From Blautia luti (lineage in GTDB: Bacteria; Bacillota; Clostridia; Lachnospirales; Lachnospiraceae): 64,000 nt of DNA. The DNA is taken from NCBI RefSeq assembly GCF_013304735.1, contig NZ_JAAITI010000015.1, positions 32,196 to 96,195 on the forward strand, read 5' to 3'. The notes under the pieces are model-generated. The model was not told the DNA's origin. It was given only the letters and a program-made list of their open reading frames with translations, and did not search any database. The position numbers were made by a program, and so were the translations under genes. Positions 55,411 to 64,000 of this stretch are shown here, one piece after another; within the stretch, counting starts at the first letter, position 1, and every line of letters starts with the position of its first letter.

Positions 55411-56916
55411 GTGGAAGAAAAAAAGATTTCAGTATCTCTCCATGAAAATGAATCTTATATCCGGAAGCGCTGCGAAAACTGCGATGATATTCTGATACGG
55501 CCCATGCGCCTGGGAGAGGGTCATAAAGTGGACTGTCTGATGGTTTATATTGAAGTGGCAGTTTCCAACATGATGCTGGACGATTCTGCCATTGGAAAGA
55601 TGATCAATCATTTCTGGGAAATCCCGGAAGAAAAGATTCGGGAATTTATCAGGAGAAACAGTCTCGGAATTGCGGATGTGGAAGAACTTTTTTCCATGGA
55701 AGAAGTCTTCGGGGCTGTTCTTTCCGGAAATGCGGTTTTCTTTATGGATGGTTATGATAGGGCCATGAAGATATCCAGCAAAGGCTATCCGGGGCTGGAT
55801 GTATCAGAAGCGGAAACGGAAAAAGTGCTGCGGGGTTCCAAAGAAGGCTTCTGCGACAGCGTAAAAACCAATGCGGCCCTTGTGCGGAAGCGGATCCGGG
55901 ATACCCGTCTTAAAGTAGAGCAGCAAAGCATCGGGGTGCGTTCCAATACAGTGGTGCAGCTTCTGTACGTGGAAGATCTGGTGCACGAAGAACTTCTGAC
56001 CGCAGTGAAAGAACGGCTGGAATCTTTTACTGTGGACGGAATTCTGGATAGCGGAATGCTGGAACAGCTGACCGAAGAAGCATGGTATTCGCCGTTCCCT
56101 CAGTTTCAGACAACCGAACGTCCGGACCGGGCGGCACAGGAACTTCTCAATGGAAAAGCCGTTCTGCTCTGCGACAACTCACCGGTGGCACTGGTGATTC
56201 CAGGTGCATTTAACAGTTTTATGGAAAGCAGTGAGGACTGGTACAACCGTTTTGAAATGACTTCATTCCTGCGTGTGCTGCGGTATCTGGCTATGGCTGT
56301 GGCAACGTTGCTTCCGGGACTTTATCTGGCTGTGATACGGTTCCACACTCAGATTCTTCCGGCCAATCTGATTCTTTCTTTTGCACAGGCAAGGGAAGGC
56401 GTACCGTTTTCCAGCGTGGTGGAGCTGGTGTTCCTGGAGCTGTCTTTTGAGCTGATCCGGGAGGCGGGCGTGCGGATTCCCGGAGCTCTTGGAAATGCCA
56501 TCGGGATTGTTGGAGGCCTGATTATTGGACAGGCAGCTGTGGAGGCTAATCTGGTAAGCCCCGTGGTGGTAATTATTGTGGCATTAACGGCGCTTGGATC
56601 TCTGGCGATCCCCAATGAGGAATTTGCGTCTGCGTTCCGGCTTCTGAAGTATGGATTTCTTTTTCTGGGAGGATATCTTGGCATCTTCGGAATTGTGCTG
56701 GGACTGTATCTGACAGCGGCACATCTGGCAGGACTTTTAAGTTTTGGTGTCCCATATCTGGTACCCTTTGTAGAAAAAAACGGCCAGGCGGAAACAGGAG
56801 GAAGAATTTTGCGCCAGCCATTCCGGAAACGGAAATTCCGGCCGTTGTATGCAAGAGATGACCAGAAGCGCAGACTGCGGACAAAGCCGTGGAGGCAGAA
56901 AGGAAAAGGATTATGA
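55411..56916 (+). CDS. gerA: Spore germination protein GerA-type (subunit A)
   Basis: 501-residue GerA/GerKA-family subunit of a germinant receptor in the inner spore membrane. The N-terminal cytoplasmic domain (about 1-280) contains MRLGEGHKVDCLMVYIEVAVSN-type sequence. The membrane domain (about 285-440) has RVLRYLAMAVATLLPGLYLAVI, PFSSVVELVFLELSFELIREAGVRIP and GNAIGIVGGLIIGQAAVEANLVSP, which is the family signature. The start is GTG at 55411 behind AAGGA. The ATG overlap (4 bases) with the next gene gives translational coupling. Germinant is unknown. Confidence 0.93.
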   Translation: MEEKKISVSLHENESYIRKRCENCDDILIRPMRLGEGHKVDCLMVYIEVAVSNMMLDDSAIGKMINHFWEIPEEKIREFIRRNSLGIADVEELFSMEEVFGAVLSGNAVFFMDGYDRAMKISSKGYPGLDVSEAETEKVLRGSKEGFCDSVKTNAALVRKRIRDTRLKVEQQSIGVRSNTVVQLLYVEDLVHEELLTAVKERLESFTVDGILDSGMLEQLTEEAWYSPFPQFQTTERPDRAAQELLNGKAVLLCDNSPVALVIPGAFNSFMESSEDWYNRFEMTSFLRVLRYLAMAVATLLPGLYLAVIRFHTQILPANLILSFAQAREGVPFSSVVELVFLELSFELIREAGVRIPGALGNAIGIVGGLIIGQAAVEANLVSPVVVIIVALTALGSLAIPNEEFASAFRLLKYGFLFLGGYLGIFGIVLGLYLTAAHLAGLLSFGVPYLVPFVEKNGQAETGGRILRQPFRKRKFRPLYARDDQKRRLRTKPWRQKGKGL

Positions 56917-58598
56917 GATTTGCAGAAAACAACAGGATTTCCCACAGACAGCTTTTCCGGCAGATCATACTTGTGTTTCCGGCGCCTTTTCTTCTGTGCC
57001 TTTTTAAAAACGGAGAAATGCTGGGAGTGAATGCTATGGCAGGGACGATCCTGGCGGCGGTGCTTCTTTCATTTTATGTGATCTGGCTGATCCGTCTTGC
57101 TCCTGCTTATGGAGAACTTTCCAGAATGACAGGAAATATTACTGTACGGTTTATTGGACTGTTCTTTCTTTTATATGTAATCTTAAGTACGGCTTTTCTG
57201 GCGGATCTTCTTGCAAAAGTAATTCCACAGAGTCTGATCAGCGGGATTTCCGGGAAATGGCTGTCTCTGCTTGCTGTGGCAGCATGCAGTCTGGGAACGC
57301 ACCGGGGAATGCAGAGAAGAGGAAGGATTGCGGAAATTTCCGGAGGGATTTTTCTGGCAGGGATTCTCCTTCTTATGATTTTGAGTGCAGGACAGGGAAA
57401 AGCGGAATATTTTCTGGAAACCGTGGAGGGTACCGGTAGCAGGTTTTCCGGGAAATGGATGATCCGGGATGTGTATGCATTTCTCTGTGTTTTTTCCGGA
57501 GTGGGGCTTCTGCCTTTTGGGCTTGAAAAAGTAGAAAAACAGGGAAGTGCCAGAAAGCCGGTGATCCTGGCCTTTCTTACCGTGTGTGGAATTGTCCTTG
57601 GTATGCAGGTTCTGCTTCCTGCTGTATTTGGAAAAAACAGGCTTCTGGCGGAAACATATCCGGTGCTGCCTCTTCTGGACGGGGCAGATCTTCCGGGAAA
57701 TGTGCTGGCAAGATTTGATGTGATCTGGATGGGATTTCTGGTGTTCGGGCTTCTTTTTTCTCTGGGAAGTCTTTTTCATTACGGGAATCAGATTGCGGAA
57801 AAAACAAAGCTTGGAAGTGGACGGTACTGGATTCCGGCAGCAGGGTGGATCCTTTCGTTTTACGAAAAAAACGGTGCCGGGATAGAAACGTATTATGGCT
57901 GGTATCTGGCATATATTTTTGTGCCGCTGCTTCTTGTGATCCAGATTTTTTTCAGCGTGGAAAATAAAGGCCGGTGGAAGAAAAAAGTGGTGTCTGCGAG
58001 CCTGTTTTTCTTTATAAGTCTTATGGGAACCGGATGCGCAGCTGTGGAACCGGAAAAACGAATGTATCCGCTGGCACTGGGCGCCGGTGTTTCAGAAGAA
58101 GGTTTTGTGCTGAAATATGCCATGCCGGATATGAATGTGACCACCGGGCAGGAAAAGCCGGAGGAAGATCCGGTTTCCGTACTGACTCTTGCAGGTGAAA
58201 ATTTTCAGGAGATCGAGGAAGTTTATAACCGGTCTCAGGAAAAATTTCTGGATTTGGGACACCTTCAGGTGGTAATTCTGGATGAAAGCATGCTGACAGA
58301 AGAAAACAGAAAAGTATTTCTTGAGTATCTGAAGCAGGAAGAACATGTGGGAGAGGATGTGTATATGTTCCGAACAGGAATGCTGGGAGAGGTTTTTCGC
58401 TGGAAAGGGGCAGAAGAAAGTTCTGTGGGTGAGTATCTTCAGGGGATCCAGGAGAACCGTACTACCGGTCAGCAGAAAAAAGGAGTGACTTTAAGAGAGG
58501 TGTATCATCAGTTTTACCAGGACGGAACACTGCCGTGGATTCCGTCTGTATGGGTAAACGGGGAGCTTCTGGAGGTGGATTACGGGAACGGTGAATAA
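56913..58598 (+). CDS. Germination permease GerB fused to a short GerC domain
   Basis: 561 residues. The N-terminal part (about 1-350) is a GerB/APC-type permease with about ten helices (HRQLFRQIILVFPAPFLLCLF, GVNAMAGTILAAVLL, ending YYGWYLAYIFVPLLLVIQIFF). After a basic stretch KKKVVSASLFFFISLMGTGC (Cys near 374) the chain continues as the first domain of a GerC lipoprotein: AAVEPEKRMYPLALG, EEVYNRSQEKFLDLGHLQVVILDESML. It stops after about 185 residues, about half the usual GerC length. The internal hydrophobic segment with GC looks like the fossil signal peptide of GerC. Start ATGA overlap with gerA. No separate gerC follows. Confidence 0.88.
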   Translation: MRFAENNRISHRQLFRQIILVFPAPFLLCLFKNGEMLGVNAMAGTILAAVLLSFYVIWLIRLAPAYGELSRMTGNITVRFIGLFFLLYVILSTAFLADLLAKVIPQSLISGISGKWLSLLAVAACSLGTHRGMQRRGRIAEISGGIFLAGILLLMILSAGQGKAEYFLETVEGTGSRFSGKWMIRDVYAFLCVFSGVGLLPFGLEKVEKQGSARKPVILAFLTVCGIVLGMQVLLPAVFGKNRLLAETYPVLPLLDGADLPGNVLARFDVIWMGFLVFGLLFSLGSLFHYGNQIAEKTKLGSGRYWIPAAGWILSFYEKNGAGIETYYGWYLAYIFVPLLLVIQIFFSVENKGRWKKKVVSASLFFFISLMGTGCAAVEPEKRMYPLALGAGVSEEGFVLKYAMPDMNVTTGQEKPEEDPVSVLTLAGENFQEIEEVYNRSQEKFLDLGHLQVVILDESMLTEENRKVFLEYLKQEEHVGEDVYMFRTGMLGEVFRWKGAEESSVGEYLQGIQENRTTGQQKKGVTLREVYHQFYQDGTLPWIPSVWVNGELLEVDYGNGE

Positions 58599-58659
58599 AT
58601 AAAGTTCCGGCTGTTAATAATTCTGATATCCATCAAAAAGATATCAGGAGGGTTTGATT

Positions 58660-58899
58660 ATGAATGCGATAACAACAGGAAAGCATATATTAAAAAGAAC
58701 ATGGGGGATTTTTCTTCTGGCTGCCATAATCCTTGCAGGCGGTACCTGGGAGAAAAGGATTACGGGTTTTGAGAACCCTGGAGTTTATGCCTGGTGGGGA
58801 ACCATCTACCCGGAATTCTGCTTTGAGAAAGTGGAGGATAATGGGGAAAATAAGCCGGTGAAGATCTCCTTCTGGCTTGCGAAAGCGCTGGATTGGTGA
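58660..58899 (+). CDS. Small membrane protein, unknown
   Basis: 79 residues with one hydrophobic helix (WGIFLLAAIILAGGTW, about 15-32) and a polar C-terminal domain with ENPGVYAWWGTIYPEFCFEKV. Start at 58660 after CAGGAGGGTTTGATT. It lies 60 bases downstream of the gerB-gerC fusion with no clear terminator, so it may be the last gene of the germination operon. No family is recognised. Confidence 0.75.
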   Translation: MNAITTGKHILKRTWGIFLLAAIILAGGTWEKRITGFENPGVYAWWGTIYPEFCFEKVEDNGENKPVKISFWLAKALDW

Positions 58900-58958
58900 T
58901 ACAATATTCCAACGAGTAATTATAGCGCTCGATTAATTATTTCAGGAGAATAAGATCA

Positions 58959-59780
58959 ATGAATATAGACAGAAACGCACCGGTTGGTGTGTTTGATTCC
59001 GGTATCGGAGGACTGACCGTAGCCCGGGAAATCATGCGGAATCTTCCCTCGGAAAAAATCGTATATTTCGGAGACACAGCCCGGGTTCCATACGGAAGCA
59101 AATCCAAAGAAACGGTTATCCGTTACTCCCGTCAGATCATTCATTTTCTGCAGGAACAGAAGGTGAAGGCCATTGTTGTAGCCTGTAATACAGCCAGTGC
59201 TTTTGCTCTGGATGAGGTGAAAGATGAGCTGGATATTCCTATTCTGGGAGTGATCGAGGCCGGTGCCAGAGTGGCAGCCCAGGAAACCAGAAACAAGCGT
59301 GTTGGTATCATCGGTACGGTAGGTACCGTAGGAAGCGGCATCCATGCTTCTTATCTGAAAGAACTGGATCCGGAGATTACAGTTATCGGAAAGGCGTGCC
59401 CCTTATTTGTACCGCTGGTGGAAGAAGGATGGTATCACGATCCGGTTACAGAGGAAGTAGCCAGAAGATACTTAAAGGAGCTGCAGGATCAGGAGATCGA
59501 TACGCTGATCCTTGGCTGTACCCATTATCCGCTTCTGCGATCTACGATCCGGAAGATTATGGGTGAGGAGGTCCGCCTTGTAAACCCGGCATATGAAACG
59601 GCGCTGGAACTGAAGAAGCTTCTGGCCGGGATGGATCTTGCCAGTGATGAAGCTGCACAGGAGGAATTTCCATACCGCTTTTATGTAAGCGACCTTGCCG
59701 AGAAATTCAAGGATTTTGCCAATTCCATTCTTCCATATAATGTAGAAAAGACGCAGAAGATCGATATTGAGAAATATTAG
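58959..59780 (+). CDS. murI: Glutamate racemase
   Basis: Converts L-Glu to D-Glu for peptidoglycan; 273 residues, cytoplasmic. GVFDSGIGGLTV at the N-terminus, the two catalytic cysteines in VVACNTASAFA (about 75) and LGCTHYPLL (about 186), and PYGSKS between. Length normal. A site GGAGAATAAGATC precedes the start. The DUF1934 gene follows after 9 bases. Confidence 0.97.
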   Translation: MNIDRNAPVGVFDSGIGGLTVAREIMRNLPSEKIVYFGDTARVPYGSKSKETVIRYSRQIIHFLQEQKVKAIVVACNTASAFALDEVKDELDIPILGVIEAGARVAAQETRNKRVGIIGTVGTVGSGIHASYLKELDPEITVIGKACPLFVPLVEEGWYHDPVTEEVARRYLKELQDQEIDTLILGCTHYPLLRSTIRKIMGEEVRLVNPAYETALELKKLLAGMDLASDEAAQEEFPYRFYVSDLAEKFKDFANSILPYNVEKTQKIDIEKY

Positions 59781-59789
59781 GAGAAAAAA

Positions 59790-60236
59790 ATGCAAAAAGA
59801 AGTTTTGATCCATGTAAGAGGGCTTCAGATGATGGACTCACAGGGAGACCAGGAGCCGATCGAGATCGTTGTACCGGGACAGTATTATTTCCGCAACGGT
59901 TCCCATTATCTCAGATATGAGGAACTTCTGGATGAAACTGCCGAACCTACAATCAATTACATAAAAATGTCAGAAAAAGGCCTGGAAGTAAGCAAAAAAG
60001 GCCTGGTAAATGTCCATATGGTATTTGAACAGGGAAAGAAAAATATGACTTATTATACTACGCCGTATGGAACACTTCAGATGGGAATTGCAGCTACAAG
60101 CCTGGAGCTTAAAGAAAGCGAAGAGAATCTTCAGATGAAGGCAGATTATGCGCTGGATATGAATGAGGAACATGTGGCAGACTGTTACCTGGCGATCCAG
60201 GTACAGCCAAGAGACTGTAAGGATTTTGTTTTATAA
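59790..60236 (+). CDS. DUF1934 protein
   Basis: 148 residues, cytoplasmic beta-barrel type: KEVLIHVRGLQMMDSQGDQEPIEI, YYFRNGSHYLRYEE, TTPYGTLQMGIAA, LDMNEEHVADCYLAIQV. DUF1934 proteins are often coded beside murI or argS in Firmicutes, as here, and are calycin-like with no known ligand. Start after TAGGAGAAAAAA, 9 bases from the murI stop. A terminator follows. Confidence 0.92.
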   Translation: MQKEVLIHVRGLQMMDSQGDQEPIEIVVPGQYYFRNGSHYLRYEELLDETAEPTINYIKMSEKGLEVSKKGLVNVHMVFEQGKKNMTYYTTPYGTLQMGIAATSLELKESEENLQMKADYALDMNEEHVADCYLAIQVQPRDCKDFVL

Positions 60237-60256
60237 ATATCGGAATCACAAAAAAT

Positions 60257-60305
60257 AACCGCCGTACATCAGGAAAATTCCTGAGATCACGGCGGTTGTT
60301 TTGTA
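60257..60305 (+). terminator. Terminator of murI-DUF1934
   Basis: AACCGCCGT and ATCAGGAA pair with TTCCTGAGAT and ACGGCGGTT, with TTTT tail. Convergent with the next gene; can act on both strands. Confidence 0.88.
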
Positions 60306-60311
60306 TTCGGA

Positions 60312-60752
60312 TTATTTACGGAATCTTGCGAGGAAGCCTTTTTTCTTCTTCTGTGGTGTTTCAAGAGAACCACGGATTCCTTTTACGCCAACGATGTAAA
60401 GACCGCTGACTTCAGCTTTGATCTCTTTCTTAACCGGGATCAGATCAAAGACTTTCTCATCTGCAATGAGGATGCTGATCTTCGGACCAACTTTAGCTTT
60501 TACGATCGGAAGTTTGGAACGACGCATAAGCTTCGGTGTCTGGTCAATGACCATCTGTGGAAGTCCGGAATCTTTCAGTGGCATCCGCTTTTTATCGATG
60601 ATCAGCATGGAAACTGTCTGCTTGTTGGCCTGGATCTGAGCCTGCTGTTCGTCCTGTTTTTTCTGAGCCTTCTTTCCGAAGAAGTAGAGTGCGACTAATG
60701 CTGCGATCAGAATAACGAGGATGACCAGAAGAACAATGGTAACTGTACTCAT
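60312..60752 (-). CDS. Single-pass membrane protein, unknown
   Basis: 146 residues with one N-terminal transmembrane helix (about 4-26) and a short Lys/Gln-rich linker. A compact domain follows (about 48-130) with TVSMLIIDKKRMPLKDSGLP and KVGPKISILIADEKVFDLIPVKKEIKAEVSGLYIVGVKG; the end is basic (KKKKGFLARFRK). GGGGGA precedes the start. The sequence suggests a conserved clostridial membrane protein of unknown role. Monocistronic. Confidence 0.8.
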   Translation of the reverse strand: MSTVTIVLLVILVILIAALVALYFFGKKAQKKQDEQQAQIQANKQTVSMLIIDKKRMPLKDSGLPQMVIDQTPKLMRRSKLPIVKAKVGPKISILIADEKVFDLIPVKKEIKAEVSGLYIVGVKGIRGSLETPQKKKKGFLARFRK

Positions 60753-61005
60753 TTGAGAATCCCCCTGTATGTATATTTGTTTCGCAATCGGTTACATTAC
60801 GTACAAAACATTTTAGCATTGTTTTCCCAAAAAGGCAAGATAAAAGAAAAGTGAAAAAGACAGGAGGAATGGTGGAAATTTCAGCGTTTACAAGGTATAA
60901 TGATTGTGCTGTGGTCCACAATATATACCAGATGGATTGCAGAAACAGGGTGATCTTTGTTTATACGTAAGAAACGAAAGAAGACCAGAGATGGAGGAAA
61001 TTGGT

Positions 61006-62526
61006 ATGGAAGAGAACAGGCCCCGGAGATCCAGACCAGAAATGGGAACTCCGGAGTATGAAGAATGGCGGAAATGTATGCTGGAACGCCGCAGGAAGCG
61101 TCTGCAGCGGGAACGCAGAAATCGTCTGATCGCCATAGGAGCAGCAGTTTTGCTTGTCGCCGGAGGCATATCCGCCGGTGTGACAGCTTTTAAAGAAAAA
61201 AATACAGCAGTCTCTCAGCAGAAAAAAAGCGCATCTGCTACAAAGGAATCAAACGAAACAGAAAATCAGAAAAATTCGCAGGATGAAAGTTCCAAGCAGA
61301 ACGTTCCTACAGAAGCTGCCGCATTAGAAGAAACCCTATCCGGTGATACTCTTGCAAAGGCAGATATTCTTGCACAGCAGTATAATTATGACAAGGCAAT
61401 AGATCTTCTGAAAAAAGATCCGGGTTACGGCTCCAGCCAGAAGATGCAGAATGCGGTAAAAAAATATGAAGAAACAAAAGCAACATGTACGGCATGGCCA
61501 CTTGAAGAAGTGACGCATGTCTTTTATCATATTCTGATAAAAGATACATCCAAAGCTTTTGACGGAGATTATAAAGAAGCAGATTATAATCAGGTTATGA
61601 CTACCATTGATGAGTTTAATAAGATTACGCAGACCATGTACGATAAGGGCTATGTCATGGTAAGCATTAAAGACATGGCAAAGGTGGATGAAAACGGCAA
61701 TATCACAGAAGGAGAAATTCTTCTCCCACCGGGGAAAACACCGTTTGTCCTTTCGCAGGATGATGTATGTTATTATCATTATATGGATGGAGATGGTTTT
61801 GCCACAAAACTGATTGTGGATGAAGAGGGGAAAATCCGCAACGAATATGTGGAAGATGATGGCAGCGTATCAGTAGGAGATTATGATATGGTACCATTGA
61901 TTGACCGTTTTGTGGAGCAGCATCCGGATTTTTCCTACCGGGGAGCCAAGGGAATCGTGGCACTTACCGGGTACAATGGAATTTTGGGATACCGTACAGA
62001 CGAAAGTTATGAAACACGTCCTGCAGATCTGGATGCAAATAAAGTACAGTGGCTGGACGAACATCCGGATTTCAGTCTGGAGGAAGAACGGGCAGCCGCA
62101 AAAAAAGTTGCTGATGCTATGAAGGCAGAAGGCTGGGAATTTGCGAGCCATACCTGGGGACATCAGAATGTAGGACAGATTTCCCTGGAGAAACTGCAGT
62201 CCGATACCGAAAAATTCAAAAAAAATGTGGATCCGCTGATTGGGGGAACGGATATCATTATTTTTGCTTTTGGAACAGATCTTACAAATGCAGCAGATTA
62301 TTCCGGTGATAAATTCGAATATCTGAAGGGACAGGGCTATAATTATTACTGTAATGTAGATTCCAGTCAATATTTTGTACAGATCCGTGACCGCTATTTC
62401 CGACAGGGAAGAAGAAATCTGGATGGATATCGTATGTATTATAATCCGGAGCTTCTGGAAGATCTTTTTAACGCAAAAGAAGTTTTTGATTCTGCAAGAC
62501 CGACACCGGTACCGCCGATGGGATGA
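61006..62526 (+). CDS. Membrane-anchored polysaccharide deacetylase
   Basis: 506 residues. A basic cytoplasmic N-terminus (about 1-38) is followed by a transmembrane helix (about 39-60), a Ser/Lys/Glu-rich linker, a helical part with ALEETLSGDTLAKADIL, and a NodB-type deacetylase domain (about 165-490). Metal motif 1 is LSQDDV (Asp about 252-253); motif 2 is SHTWGH (His about 382 and 386). The catalytic residues agree with an extracellular N-deacetylase of peptidoglycan or another glycan. Start at 61006 is preferred because GGAGGA lies before it; an in-frame ATG at 60991 is possible. A tandem paralogue follows. Confidence 0.9.
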   Translation: MEENRPRRSRPEMGTPEYEEWRKCMLERRRKRLQRERRNRLIAIGAAVLLVAGGISAGVTAFKEKNTAVSQQKKSASATKESNETENQKNSQDESSKQNVPTEAAALEETLSGDTLAKADILAQQYNYDKAIDLLKKDPGYGSSQKMQNAVKKYEETKATCTAWPLEEVTHVFYHILIKDTSKAFDGDYKEADYNQVMTTIDEFNKITQTMYDKGYVMVSIKDMAKVDENGNITEGEILLPPGKTPFVLSQDDVCYYHYMDGDGFATKLIVDEEGKIRNEYVEDDGSVSVGDYDMVPLIDRFVEQHPDFSYRGAKGIVALTGYNGILGYRTDESYETRPADLDANKVQWLDEHPDFSLEEERAAAKKVADAMKAEGWEFASHTWGHQNVGQISLEKLQSDTEKFKKNVDPLIGGTDIIIFAFGTDLTNAADYSGDKFEYLKGQGYNYYCNVDSSQYFVQIRDRYFRQGRRNLDGYRMYYNPELLEDLFNAKEVFDSARPTPVPPMG

Positions 62527-62576
62527 TCCGCAGATAAAAGATACGAGGGGACTTAAAAGAAAGGGGCTTATTATTT

Positions 62577-64000
62577 ATGAAGAAAAAAATTGCAGGTGTA
62601 CTGACAACAGTACTTGCAGCGTCACTTCTTGTGGGCGGAAATTCTTCCGTTACCGTTGAGAAGGACAATATGATTGCCCAGTCACAGGACAGTGAAGAAA
62701 CACAGTCAGATGAGGCAGAAGAGGAGGATACACAGTCTGAAGAAGCAGAAGAAGTGGCCAAAGTAGCAGCAGATCCGGAGGATCAGCCGGCAGCTACCGA
62801 GACACCAAAAGAAGAAAAAAAAGCAGAGAAGGAAACCCAGAAACGGGAAGAATCCGAAGACAGTTCCACAAGTACTTCCTCAGACGAAAAAACACTTCTC
62901 AAGAAGGCGCAGAAACTGGCACAGCAGTATGACTACACAGGGGCGATTTCTGTTCTTCAGAATAACTGGAAGTTTGCAACCAGTGATAAGATGCAGAAGG
63001 CAGTATCAGAGTACAGAAAGAAAAGAGATGCCTGTGTGGAATATCCGCTGGAAAATATTACCCATGTGTTCTTTCATTCACTGATTGTAGACACATCCAG
63101 AGCTTTTGACGGAGATTCCGATGAAGCGGGATACAATCAGATGATGACAACAGTCAGCGAGTTTAAAAAGATGATTCAGAGTATGTATGAGAAGGGATAC
63201 GTACTGGTAAGTCCTCATGACATGGCGGTTGTTAATGATGACGGAACTATGAGCAGAGGAAAGATCATGCTTCCGGAAGGCAAGATTCCGTTTGTGCTTT
63301 CCGAAGATGATGTCAGCTATTACCATTACATGGATGATGACGGTTTTGCCACAAAGCTGGTAATTGATGACAACGGAGACATCAAGTGTGAATATAAAAA
63401 GGCAGACGGAACAGTTGTAACCGGCGATTACGATGTGGTGCCTATTCTGGACTCCTTCATAAAACAGCATCCGGATTTTTCCTATCATGGAAGAAAAGGA
63501 ATTCTGGCGATGACAGGTTACAACGGAGTTCTGGGATACCGTACCGACGGTGCCTATAAAACCAAGAAAAATCTTCAGGATGACCAGAAGGCTTTTCTTA
63601 AAGCCAATCCGGATTTTGATTATGATAAAGAGGTAAAGCAGGCCAAGAAAGTGGCAAAAGCCATGAAAAAAGACGGCTGGGAATTTGCAAGCCATACCTG
63701 GGGACACAGAAATGCAACGTCTTCCACTGCGGCTGAACTGAAAACCGATAATAAGAAATGGGAAAAATATGTGGCTCCGATTCTGGGAAAAACGGACATG
63801 ATTATTTTTGCCTTTGGTGCAGATATCGGTGACTGGGAAGGATATACTTCGGATAACGCCAAGTATGAATATTACAAGAGCCGTGGCTACCGTTATTTCT
63901 GTAACGTGGATTCCAGCCAGTATTTTGTACAGATTACAAGTGAATATTTCCGACAGGGAAGAAGAAATCTGGATGGATATCGTATGTATTATAATCCGGA
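62577..64000 (+). CDS. Second polysaccharide deacetylase, 3'-truncated
   Basis: A frame open from ATG 62577 to the window end (474 codons). Start after AAAGGGG. N-terminus MKKKIAGVLTTVLAASLLVGG is a signal peptide rather than a transmembrane anchor. It is followed by an acidic repeat region (SDEAEEEDTQSEEAEEV), then the same LSEDDV and SHTWGH deacetylase motifs as the upstream gene. It is a secreted paralogue of the anchored one. The last 56 bases of the window are identical to 62395-62450. The 3' end lies beyond the window. Confidence 0.88.
   Translation, partial: MKKKIAGVLTTVLAASLLVGGNSSVTVEKDNMIAQSQDSEETQSDEAEEEDTQSEEAEEVAKVAADPEDQPAATETPKEEKKAEKETQKREESEDSSTSTSSDEKTLLKKAQKLAQQYDYTGAISVLQNNWKFATSDKMQKAVSEYRKKRDACVEYPLENITHVFFHSLIVDTSRAFDGDSDEAGYNQMMTTVSEFKKMIQSMYEKGYVLVSPHDMAVVNDDGTMSRGKIMLPEGKIPFVLSEDDVSYYHYMDDDGFATKLVIDDNGDIKCEYKKADGTVVTGDYDVVPILDSFIKQHPDFSYHGRKGILAMTGYNGVLGYRTDGAYKTKKNLQDDQKAFLKANPDFDYDKEVKQAKKVAKAMKKDGWEFASHTWGHRNATSSTAAELKTDNKKWEKYVAPILGKTDMIIFAFGADIGDWEGYTSDNAKYEYYKSRGYRYFCNVDSSQYFVQITSEYFRQGRRNLDGYRMYYNP

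Overview
The window looks like a chromosome segment of an anaerobic, endospore-forming Gram-positive gut bacterium of the Lachnospiraceae type (Blautia/Ruminococcus/Dorea-like). This is inferred from the clostridial-style rplJL and rpoBC genes, a pyruvate formate-lyase pair, spore genes (a SipL-type LysM protein, GerA, and a GerB-GerC fusion), strong AGGAGG ribosome sites, and many short hairpin-plus-T terminators. No rRNA, tRNA, CRISPR array, phage or transposase gene was seen. The window starts inside upp and ends inside a second deacetylase gene.

Layout. 1-12.4 kb: the end of upp; an L10-leader-controlled rplJ-rplL unit; a secreted beta-helix protein inserted between rplL and rpoB; rpoB-rpoC. 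12.4-16.5 kb: a membrane Ser/Thr kinase without PASTA domains, a PP2C phosphatase, and an unknown 408-residue protein. 16.5-18.7 kb (minus strand): a beta-lactamase-fold serine hydrolase and an N-acetylmuramoyl-alanine amidase. 18.7-23.2 kb: a PadR/DUF1700/DUF4097 envelope module and a CHASE-type hybrid histidine kinase. 23.2-25.2 kb: cysK and an Rrf2 regulator with an IscR-like cysteine triad, separated by a very tightly structured non-coding element. 25.2-31.3 kb: pstS-pstC-pstA-pstB-phoU-phoR behind a Pho-box-like promoter; PstS is circularly permuted and no phoP is present. 31.4-37.4 kb: a CBS/CorC membrane protein, a TetR regulator, a DUF308 membrane protein with a radical SAM enzyme, and a purine-type NCS2 permease behind a structured attenuator leader.

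37.4-45.4 kb is the more accessory part. It holds a GntR regulator divergent from a fructosamine (Amadori product) operon of FrlB-like deglycase, FrlD-like kinase, fused binding-protein/permease and ATPase. It also has a tandem pair of repeat lipoproteins, the second broken by a nonsense codon, and a 62-residue Cys-rich protein. Two copies of a 91-93 bp palindromic repeat lie in opposite orientation in the intergenic gaps. 45.4-50.7 kb: pflB-pflA and a GGDEF-REC-HD-GYP protein. 50.7-64 kb: plsC, a PrcB-like lipoprotein, sipL, ispE, an FCD-type GntR, gerA, a gerB-gerC fusion, a small membrane protein, murI, DUF1934, a single-pass membrane protein, and two tandem membrane or secreted polysaccharide deacetylases.

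Taken together: housekeeping transcription and translation, phosphate scavenging, cell-wall turnover and sensing, c-di-GMP signalling, Amadori sugar use, mixed-acid fermentation and spore functions. The strongest candidates for something not yet described are the linker-free four-way-junction element (24339-24499), the inverted pair of covarying palindromic repeats (37426-37518 and 45058-45148), the unclassified permease leader (35694-35815), and the permuted PstS. All functional calls are by reading the translations; no database search was run.
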